A stretch of 5,853 nt of DNA from Candidatus Brocadiaceae bacterium (GTDB lineage: Bacteria; Planctomycetota; MHYJ01; JACQXL01; CAKKQI01), in assembly GCA_919901895.1 (NCBI GenBank), contig CAKKQI010000059.1:1-5853 (forward strand), in the 5' to 3' direction. Below the pieces are notes generated by a model. The model was not told the origin of the DNA. It searched no databases and worked only from the letters and a program-made list of their open reading frames with translations. Below, in pieces: positions 1 to 4,462 of this stretch. The stretch's first letter is position 1, and the number at the start of each line of letters is the position of its first letter. Both the position numbers and the translations under genes were made by a program.

Positions 1-19
1 AATATTTTTTTAATAAGAG

Positions 20-43
20 GCGACCCCCCCTAGGCGGGGTCGC
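20..43. promoter_or_regulatory. GC-rich perfect inverted repeat in the oah leader
   Basis: The arms GCGACCCC (20-27) and GGGGTCGC (36-43) are perfectly complementary over 8 bp around an 8-base centre that contains CCTAGG. No T-run follows on the + strand and none follows on the - strand, so it does not look like an intrinsic terminator in either direction. It lies just upstream of a TATAAT box, where a -35 element would be expected. This placement would suit an operator or activator site, which is inference. The 3' half of an upstream gene's terminator is the other possibility. Confidence 0.4.
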
Positions 44-46
44 AGC

Positions 47-52
47 TATAAT
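47..52 (+). promoter_or_regulatory. Candidate -10 box (TATAAT) upstream of oah
   Basis: This is a perfect match to the sigma-70 -10 consensus, 75 bases before the oah start codon. No recognisable -35 hexamer stands 15-19 bases upstream. That space is taken by a C-run and the 20-43 inverted repeat, so any promoter here would probably depend on an activator. The hexamer alone can arise by chance in AT-rich DNA. Confidence 0.3.
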
Positions 53-113
53 ATGATGCTGTAGCGGCGGTCCCCCATACGCCTTAGGCGGAACGGATTG
101 TCCCCGCTTATAC

Positions 114-120
114 GAGGAGG
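114..120 (+). promoter_or_regulatory. Strong ribosome binding site of oah
   Basis: GAGGAGG lies six bases before ATG 127, a near-ideal Shine-Dalgarno sequence and spacing. It fixes the oah start codon. Confidence 0.85.
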
Positions 121-126
121 CAGAAT

Positions 127-1284
127 ATGGATAAGCCATACTGGTCAAAGCGCGACCTTTCTATCAAAGACCATTCCCTTTTTAGCGATGAGTTCTTTTC
201 AGCCGAACCGCCCGGCATTATTTACGAAAAAAAACCGGTGCTGGATATTCATTCCCCGCCAATAGCGGGACAGGCAGGGGAATCGGTCAAAGGGCTTTAT
301 TCGGCCTGGATAATTTTGAATAACCCAGCCCAATATAATTCCTATACAACTGGAATGGTTAAAGGTGTGATTGCCGGCTTTCAGCGGGCTTCCAGTGATA
401 ATAGCGTCGTGGCCGTGGTTTTTACCGCCGCGGGCGACAAGGCCTTCTGCGCCGGCGGCAATACCAAGGAATACGCCGAATATTATTCAATGAACCCGAC
501 CGAATACGGGAATTACATGGATTTGTTTAATGCGATGGTTGATGGCATTTTGAATTGCAAAAAACCGGTGCTTTGTCGGGTGAACGGGATGCGGGTAGCG
601 GGTGGGCAGGAAATCGGAACGGCCTGCGATATTTCTGTTTCATCAGACCTGGCCGTTTTTGGCCAGGCCGGTCCCAGGCATGGTTCAGCGCCGGATGGCG
701 GAGCGACCGACTTCTTGCCTCTTTTCCTGGGGTTGGAAGATGCGATGTGGAGTTGCGTCGCCTGCGAGTTCTGGAGCGCCTATAAAGTTAAAACGCTCGG
801 TCTGATCAGCCGGGTAGTTCCGGTTGTCAAACACGATGGTAAATTCATCAGAAATCCTCTGGTGGTAACCGATAAGTTTATTGAAAACGGCGAGATTGTT
901 TATGGGGAATTCAAGAAAGGCAAAGAAGCGGAAGAGGCCAAAGCATTTCTTAAAACCGCCCAAACAGATTTTGAATTATTAGATAAAGTTGTTAATGAAA
1001 TTATCTGGACTTTTACCAATTTAATGCCGGGGTGTTTGATGAAAACTATTGATAGCGTCCGGCTCAAGAAAAAAATTTTCTGGGACCAGCAAAAACTGCC
1101 GAACCGGCATTGGCTGGCGGCGAATATGGCCACCGAGGCGTTTATCGGTTTTAACGCCTTTAACAGTCGGAAGATTACCGGTAAAGACACGATTGATTTT
1201 ATTAAATACCGGCAACTGATTGCGGAGGGTCATCCGTTTGATGAAGATTTGATTAAACAGGTAATGCCTCAAGCGATGGAGTAA
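127..1284 (+). CDS. oah: 6-oxocyclohex-1-ene-1-carbonyl-CoA hydrolase (ring-opening, crotonase family)
   Basis: This 385-residue cytoplasmic enzyme hydrates and cleaves the alicyclic ring of 6-oxocyclohex-1-ene-1-carbonyl-CoA to give 3-hydroxypimelyl-CoA. It is the same family as BamA and BzdY, and its length fits. Signature blocks seen are QYNSYTTG (69-76), FCAGGNTKEYAEYY (107-120), RVNGMRVAGGQEIG (151-164), FGQAGPRHGSAPDGG (178-192) and PLVVTDKF in the C-terminal half. Compared with enoyl-CoA hydratases, the first catalytic Glu is kept (Glu162). The second, in the FxQPE motif, is replaced by Gly182, as expected for this hydrolase group rather than a plain hydratase. The C-terminal 120 or so residues extend beyond the core crotonase fold, typical of Oah. 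GAGGAGG at 114-120 supports the start. It is the first gene of the visible operon, followed after 160 bases by an SDR. No signal peptide or membrane segment is visible. Confidence is high because the family is distinctive and serves as a marker for anaerobic benzoyl-CoA degradation. Confidence 0.93.
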   Translation: MDKPYWSKRDLSIKDHSLFSDEFFSAEPPGIIYEKKPVLDIHSPPIAGQAGESVKGLYSAWIILNNPAQYNSYTTGMVKGVIAGFQRASSDNSVVAVVFTAAGDKAFCAGGNTKEYAEYYSMNPTEYGNYMDLFNAMVDGILNCKKPVLCRVNGMRVAGGQEIGTACDISVSSDLAVFGQAGPRHGSAPDGGATDFLPLFLGLEDAMWSCVACEFWSAYKVKTLGLISRVVPVVKHDGKFIRNPLVVTDKFIENGEIVYGEFKKGKEAEEAKAFLKTAQTDFELLDKVVNEIIWTFTNLMPGCLMKTIDSVRLKKKIFWDQQKLPNRHWLAANMATEAFIGFNAFNSRKITGKDTIDFIKYRQLIAEGHPFDEDLIKQVMPQAME

Positions 1285-1337
1285 AATATATAAAATGAGC
1301 GTGTCCAAAAAGATTCAATGGAGGGTATGAGCAGGTT

Positions 1338-1350
1338 TGCCTGCGCAGAC
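1338..1350. repeat. Short repeat TGCCTGYGCRGAC, copy 1
   Basis: TGCCTGCGCAGAC here matches TGCCTGTGCGGAC at 2238-2250 at 11 of 13 positions, in the same orientation. Each copy lies a short distance before a member of the composite palindrome family. Its first bases also form the right arm of a small hairpin, GCAGG-TTTG-CCTGC (1331-1344). Function is unknown; it may be part of a larger repeat unit. Confidence 0.4.
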
Positions 1351-1354
1351 TTCT

Positions 1355-1415
1355 TTGTAGGCACGGTTTTTGAACCGTGCTTCTTGTCAGAGCACGAATA
1401 AATTCGTGCCTACAA
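1355..1415. repeat. Composite palindromic repeat (REP/MITE-like), copy 1
   Basis: The outer ends TTGTAGGCACG (1355-1365) and CGTGCCTACAA (1405-1415) are perfect inverted repeats. Inside are two hairpins, GCACGGTT/AACCGTGC (1361-1380) and GCACGAAT/ATTCGTGC (1392-1409), each with 8-bp arms. The element can fold as one long interrupted stem or as two adjacent hairpins. A diverged copy in the opposite orientation lies at 2273-2341. It encodes no protein and resembles short non-autonomous palindromic elements scattered between genes in bacterial genomes. The outer end on the left and the first inner hairpin share the GCAC core, so the two folds are mutually exclusive. Confidence 0.75.
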
Positions 1416-1418
1416 CCC

Positions 1419-1443
1419 ATAAAATTTTGGGACAAAATTTTAT
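1419..1443. repeat. AT-rich palindrome 1, touching the SDR start codon
   Basis: The arms ATAAAATTTTG (1419-1429) and CAAAATTTTAT (1433-1443) are perfectly complementary over 11 bp around a GGA centre. One base separates it from ATG 1445. It is one of three copies in this window (others at 2184-2213 and 3137-3162) with the same arms and unrelated centres. If it folds in mRNA, it covers the region where the ribosome would bind, and the only purine-rich bases near the start (GGGA) fall in or beside the loop. A role in translation control is inference. Confidence 0.7.
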
Positions 1444-1444
1444 T

Positions 1445-2188
1445 ATGGAACTAAAAGACAAATCGGCGATTGTGACCGGAGGGAGTTTAGGGATTGGCGC
1501 CGCGATCGCGCTGGACTTAGCCCAAAATGGCGCCAATGTGGCGATTAACTACCGCAAGCACATTGATGAAGCCAACCAGATTGTTGAGCAAATTAAAAAA
1601 TTAGGCCGGAAGGGGCTGGCGATTAAAGCCGACGTATCCAGCGCGGCTGACGCCAACAATATGATTCAGGCCGTGCTTAAAGAATTCGGGCGGCTGGATA
1701 TTTTAGTTAATAACGCCGGTATCAACCAGGACTCGGTTGTCTGGAAAATGACCGAAGAGCAATGGGATAACGTGATCAATATTAACCTAAAAGGTTTTTT
1801 TAATTATATCCGCGCCGCGGCGCCGATTTTTAAAGAACAGCAATCGGGCAAAATCGTTAATATTACTTCCATTAATGGCCTGCGCGGTAAGTTTGGCCAG
1901 TCAAACTATGCCGCTTCCAAAGCCGGGATTATCGGATTGACGAAATCGGTGGCTCGGGAGATGGGTAAATATAATGTCAACGTTAATGCGGTGGCGCCCG
2001 GTTTGATTGAAACCGATATGGTCAAAAGCGCGCCGGAAGAGGTGCGCCAGAAAGCACTGGCGGAAATTGTTATTGGACGCATCGGGCAACCGGAAGAAGT
2101 GGCTTCCGTGGTTACTTTTCTCTGCACGGAAAAAGCCCGGCATATTACCGGCGAAGTCATTAAAGTGGACGGCGGACAGTATATATAA
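1445..2188 (+). CDS. Short-chain dehydrogenase/reductase, FabG-like; candidate 6-hydroxycyclohex-1-enecarbonyl-CoA dehydrogenase
   Basis: This is a 247-residue classical SDR with a Rossmann fold. Visible motifs are TGGSLGIG (11-18, nucleotide binding), DV (63-64), NNAG (89-92), and the catalytic tetrad Asn114, Ser142, Tyr155 and Lys159 in YAASK. The second beta strand ends NYR (35-37) without an acidic residue, which favours NADP(H). General similarity is to 3-oxoacyl-ACP reductase (FabG). Its place between oah and dch suggests it oxidises a CoA-bound alicyclic alcohol, the step normally done by Had. The SDR BadH of Rhodopseudomonas does a comparable oxidation on 2-hydroxycyclohexanecarboxyl-CoA, so the chemistry is plausible. 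This role is inferred from context. ATG 1445 was chosen because it gives the standard SDR N-terminus (MELKDKSAIVTGG). The same frame stays open upstream to a TTG at 1370, but those codons run through repeat DNA. No clear Shine-Dalgarno site precedes the start. Confidence 0.88.
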   Translation: MELKDKSAIVTGGSLGIGAAIALDLAQNGANVAINYRKHIDEANQIVEQIKKLGRKGLAIKADVSSAADANNMIQAVLKEFGRLDILVNNAGINQDSVVWKMTEEQWDNVININLKGFFNYIRAAAPIFKEQQSGKIVNITSINGLRGKFGQSNYAASKAGIIGLTKSVAREMGKYNVNVNAVAPGLIETDMVKSAPEEVRQKALAEIVIGRIGQPEEVASVVTFLCTEKARHITGEVIKVDGGQYI

Positions 2189-2213
2189 AATTTTACTGTG
2201 GCAAAATTTTATA
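2184..2213. repeat. AT-rich palindrome 2, overlapping the SDR stop codon
   Basis: The arms TATAAAATTTT (2184-2194) and AAAATTTTATA (2203-2213) are perfect over 11 bp with an 8-base centre. The left arm contains the SDR stop codon TAA (2186-2188). It belongs to the same family as 1419-1443 and 3137-3162. There is no GC-rich stem or dedicated T-tract, so it would be a weak terminator at best. Confidence 0.65.
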
Positions 2214-2231
2214 CCTTTTGAAATTTGAAAT

Positions 2232-2260
2232 CTATTCTGCCTGTGCGGACACGCAGATAG
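2232..2260. repeat. Imperfect hairpin containing short repeat copy 2 (TGCCTGTGCGGAC)
   Basis: CTAT-T-CTGC (2232-2240) pairs with GCAGATAG (2253-2260) with one bulged base, and an inner GTG/CAC pairing closes the loop. It contains TGCCTGTGCGGAC (2238-2250), the second copy of the 13-base repeat at 1338-1350. The flanking direct repeat TTTGAAA-TTTGAAA (2217-2230) adds to the low-complexity character of this gap. No function can be assigned. Confidence 0.4.
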
Positions 2261-2272
2261 GGATACGCATTT

Positions 2273-2341
2273 TTATAGGCGCGAATTTATTCGTGCGGTT
2301 TTATTGTAGACAAGATGCACGGTTCTAAACAGTGCCTACAA
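2273..2341. repeat. Composite palindromic repeat, copy 2 (inverted and diverged)
   Basis: Read on the - strand, this element matches the 1355-1415 element block by block: the CCTACAA end, the GCACGAAT/ATTCGTGC-type hairpin (here GCGCGAAT/ATTCGTGC, 2279-2296), and a GCACGGTT half-hairpin (2317-2324) whose partner arm has decayed to CAGTGC. Outer ends TTATAGGC and GCCTACAA remain nearly complementary. The middle is about 8 bases longer than in copy 1. The divergence suggests an old insertion rather than a recent duplication. Confidence 0.65.
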
Positions 2342-2363
2342 CTAAATAATTATCTGAAATCTT

Positions 2364-3134
2364 ATGGTTGATTATCAACACATTAAATACGACTTTACTG
2401 ACGGGATTGCGAAAATCATCCTGAACCGTCCGCCTTTAAACGTGCTCAATATTGAAATGATGAAAGAGATTAATAAGGTTTTGGAATTACTCCTTGACGA
2501 AAATTCTTTAAAATTAGTGGTATTTTCAGCCGAAGGCAAGGCGTTTTCAGCCGGCGTGGATGTCAGCGAACATTTGGGCGAACAAGTCAATGAAATGGTC
2601 AAGGTTTTTCATGGCATCTTTAGACTGTTAATCAAATTAAATAAGCCAACGCTGGCCGTGGTGGACGGGGCCTGCTTGGGTGGCGGTTGCGAATTAGCCG
2701 CTTTCTGCGATCTGGTTATCGCTTCTGAAAATTCCCGGTTCGGCCAGCCGGAAATTCAGGTGGGCGTGTTTCCTCCGATCGCCTGTCTTATCTTGCCGAA
2801 AATAATATCAAATAAAAAAGCGATGGAATTACTTTTAACCGGTAGCGCCATTAAAGCAGATGAGGCGGAAAAGGTTGGGTTGATTAACAAATGCATTCCG
2901 TCTGATAAACTTCAAGAAGAATCTGATAAACTGATTCAGAAATTTAAAGACTTAAGCGCGTCGGTATTGAGTTATACCAGAAAAGCGGCCTTAAACAGAT
3001 TTAATAAAGAATTTCTTGATTATCTTGATGAGGTAGAGGATTTTTATTTGAATCAATTGATGAAAACCGAAGATGCTCAAGAGGGCTTAAAAGCATTTCT
3101 GGAAAAGCGTAAACCGGAGTGGCATAATAAATAA
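2364..3134 (+). CDS. dch: Cyclohexa-1,5-diene-1-carbonyl-CoA hydratase
   Basis: This 256-residue crotonase-family enzyme adds water to the cyclic dienoyl-CoA produced by benzoyl-CoA reductase, giving 6-hydroxycyclohex-1-ene-1-carbonyl-CoA. The start LNRPPLNVLNIEMM (20-33), the oxyanion-hole block FSAGVDVSEH (61-70), VFHGIFR (81-87), GGGCELA (106-112) and FGQPEIQVGVFPP (126-138) fit Dch/BamR better than general fatty-acid enoyl-CoA hydratases, which end this last block with a GAGG-type sequence. Both hydratase glutamates are present: Glu110 in GGCEL and Glu130 in QPE. Length is normal for the family. The start ATG 2364 is preceded by no clear Shine-Dalgarno sequence. No earlier in-frame start is supported, because the 2189-2363 gap is repeat DNA. 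Position directly before the reductase subunits supports the assignment. A general enoyl-CoA hydratase is the less likely alternative. Confidence 0.88.
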   Translation: MVDYQHIKYDFTDGIAKIILNRPPLNVLNIEMMKEINKVLELLLDENSLKLVVFSAEGKAFSAGVDVSEHLGEQVNEMVKVFHGIFRLLIKLNKPTLAVVDGACLGGGCELAAFCDLVIASENSRFGQPEIQVGVFPPIACLILPKIISNKKAMELLLTGSAIKADEAEKVGLINKCIPSDKLQEESDKLIQKFKDLSASVLSYTRKAALNRFNKEFLDYLDEVEDFYLNQLMKTEDAQEGLKAFLEKRKPEWHNK

Positions 3135-3136
3135 AA

Positions 3137-3162
3137 ATAAAATTTTGTCTGCAAAATTTTAT
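3137..3162. repeat. AT-rich palindrome 3, abutting the bcrC ribosome binding site
   Basis: The arms ATAAAATTTTG (3137-3147) and CAAAATTTTAT (3152-3162) are perfect over 11 bp around TCTG. It begins two bases after the dch stop codon, and its last base directly precedes GGAGG (3163-3167). It includes the first two bases of an ATG at 3161 that is in frame with bcrC but is probably not the real start. Same family as 1419-1443 and 2184-2213. Confidence 0.7.
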
Positions 3163-3167
3163 GGAGG
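3163..3167 (+). promoter_or_regulatory. Ribosome binding site deciding the bcrC start
   Basis: GGAGG lies eight bases before ATG 3176 and eleven before the in-frame ATG 3179. An in-frame ATG at 3161 lies upstream of (and overlaps) this site and has no ribosome binding site of its own, only the AT-rich palindrome. This makes 3176 the best start. Confidence 0.7.
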
Positions 3168-3175
3168 CAACGCCG

Positions 3176-4303
3176 ATGATGGAAATATTTCAGGAATGGT
3201 ACGACCACCGGCACGAATACGCCAAACACTGGAAAAAGAAAAATAAAAACGGCAAGGTGATGGGTTACTTTTGCACTTACGTGCCGGAAGAAATTCTTTA
3301 CGCGGCTGATATCCTGCCGGTGCGGATTCTGGGCAGCCACGAGCCGCAGGATGTAACCGAGCCGCATATTTTCGGAATGTATTGTCCTTTCTGTCGTGAT
3401 TGCCTGGCCCAAGGGTTGAAAGGCCGTTATGATTATCTGGACGGCATTATGATTTCCCAGTCCTGCCTGCATATCCGCCAGGCATTTACTTCCTGGCAGA
3501 TTCATATTCCAATTTCTTACAGTTATTACCTGCCGATGCCTCATAATTTACAAAGTAAACATGCTCGTCCATATTTAAGAAATGAGTTAGCAGTTTTTAA
3601 GAAATCAATTGAAGACTGGACCGGGCAGAAAATCACCGAGCAAAAATTAGATGAAGGGATTGAGGTGATGAATAAAAACCGCCGGGTATTAAAACAGATG
3701 TACGAAACCAGAAAAGCCGAACAGCCGCCGATGACCGGTTTGGAAGCGATGTATCTGGCCGTTTCAGACCAGATGATTGATAAGAATGAACATACTCAGG
3801 TAATGGAGACGATTTTGAAAAAGTTACCTGGGCGAAAACTGGAACGGAGCACCGGTACGCGACTGATGATTATCGGCAGCGAAGATGACGACACGGCCTT
3901 TATCAAAATGGTGGAATCGGTCGGCGCTACTTTTGTGGTTGATGACCATTGTACCGGCACCAGGTATTTCTGGAATGAAGTCAAACCGGCCCAAGACCGC
4001 CTGCAAGCGATTGCCGATCGCTATATTGACCGGCCGGCCTGTCCGACTAAAGACTGGATGAACCGGACCCGCATTAATCATATCTTTCGTTTGGCTAAAG
4101 ATTATAATGTCCAGGGAGCGATTATTATCCAGCAAAAATTCTGCGACCCGCACGAACTTGATATCCCGGCTATCCAGCAAATGTTTAAAGAAAATAATAT
4201 TCCAACCCTGTTTCTGGAATTTGACGTAACCGTACCAATCGGGCAGTTTAAGACCAGAGTGGAAGCGTTTCTGGAAATCATGCAAGAGGAAGATCTGTTT
4301 TAG
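3176..4303 (+). CDS. bcrC: Class I benzoyl-CoA reductase, subunit C (BcrC/BadD/BzdN type)
   Basis: This 375-residue iron-sulfur subunit belongs to the 2-hydroxyacyl-CoA dehydratase D-component superfamily. With BcrB it binds benzoyl-CoA and receives low-potential electrons from the ATP-hydrolysing BcrA/BcrD pair. Characteristic blocks are GYFCTYVPEEILYAADILPV (30-49), EPHIFGMYCPFCRDC (62-76), SQSCLHIRQAFTSWQ (94-108) and QQKFCDPHEL near the C-terminus. Cysteines 33, 70, 73, 76, 97 and 323 are visible; Cys33, Cys97 and Cys323 sit in the blocks that carry cluster ligands in this superfamily, though exact ligands need an alignment. ATG 3176 is chosen over the in-frame ATG 3161 because GGAGG at 3163-3167 is correctly spaced only for the downstream start. 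The alternative would add five residues (MEATP). It lies 41 bases after dch, so co-transcription is likely. The cytoplasmic sequence has no signal peptide. Confidence 0.93.
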   Translation: MMEIFQEWYDHRHEYAKHWKKKNKNGKVMGYFCTYVPEEILYAADILPVRILGSHEPQDVTEPHIFGMYCPFCRDCLAQGLKGRYDYLDGIMISQSCLHIRQAFTSWQIHIPISYSYYLPMPHNLQSKHARPYLRNELAVFKKSIEDWTGQKITEQKLDEGIEVMNKNRRVLKQMYETRKAEQPPMTGLEAMYLAVSDQMIDKNEHTQVMETILKKLPGRKLERSTGTRLMIIGSEDDDTAFIKMVESVGATFVVDDHCTGTRYFWNEVKPAQDRLQAIADRYIDRPACPTKDWMNRTRINHIFRLAKDYNVQGAIIIQQKFCDPHELDIPAIQQMFKENNIPTLFLEFDVTVPIGQFKTRVEAFLEIMQEEDLF

Positions 4304-4310
4304 AAGTGAC

Positions 4311-4453
4311 AAGAGGTTACCTGAGGTTACGGAAGGCGCGATGCTGCACGCAGTGCAAAACAAAATATTCGCGAAGGTTATAAAAAAGGAACGGTTGGTG
4401 AGTTTGTTAATGATATTAATATTAGTAGAGGTTCATTTGTAACTTATAACGAT
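4311..4453 (+). pseudogene. Decayed four-helix-bundle (S23/IVP-like) protein fragment between bcrC and bcrB
   Basis: Reading in the bcrB frame, 4325-4450 has no stop and encodes a stretch whose core [13 protein letters not shown] (4352-4390), followed by [14 protein letters not shown] (4397-4438), resembles the helix 2 and 3 region of four-helix-bundle proteins of the 23S rRNA intervening-sequence family (pattern AARSxxQNIxEGYxx...ISRGSL). There is no start codon, the first and last helices are missing, and upstream residues fit the family only if the frame changes. A tandem GAGGTTAC repeat (4313-4320 and 4323-4330, ten bases apart) could have caused one frameshift. It is therefore probably a relic inserted between the two reductase genes. 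The family call rests on remembered motif similarity over about 35 residues and is moderate. Confidence 0.5.
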
Positions 4454-4458
4454 GGAGG
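4454..4458 (+). promoter_or_regulatory. Ribosome binding site of bcrB
   Basis: GGAGG lies four bases before ATG 4463, a short but usable spacing. The surrounding ATGGAGGC is the same octamer seen at 3161-3168 before bcrC. The reading frame stays open upstream for 46 codons but holds no ATG, GTG or TTG, so 4463 is the only supported start. Confidence 0.7.
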
Positions 4459-4462
4459 CCCT

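Noticed and set aside
20..43. Intrinsic terminator of an upstream gene.
   Set aside because: The stem is good but no T-tract follows it on either strand; the T-run at 5-11 lies on the wrong side for a + strand terminator.
685..1308. Long open frames on the - strand within oah (and similarly within the SDR, bcrC and bcrB).
   Set aside because: They lie wholly or mostly opposite well-supported genes, have no recognisable motifs, and are shadow frames.
1295..1401. Two tiny reading frames (11 codons at 1295-1330 and 24 codons at 1327-1401).
   Set aside because: The first has no recognisable features and the second runs into the composite palindrome. Neither shows protein-like conservation signals that can be judged here.
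1331..1415. CRISPR repeats or tRNA/small RNA gene.
   Set aside because: There are no regularly spaced direct repeats and no cloverleaf with tRNA landmarks; the structure is explained by inverted repeats.
1370..1444. Possible 25-residue N-terminal extension of the SDR from a TTG start.
   Set aside because: The extension runs through the composite palindrome and AT palindrome, and ATG 1445 gives the standard SDR N-terminus and length.
2184..2213. Transcription terminator after the SDR.
   Set aside because: The stem is purely A/T with no separate U-tract, and the same element occurs before two start codons, so a terminator role is not supported.
2364..3134. General fatty-acid enoyl-CoA hydratase.
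   Set aside because: The VFHGIFR and VGVFPP blocks and the location before bcrC/bcrB fit the cyclic dienoyl-CoA hydratase better.
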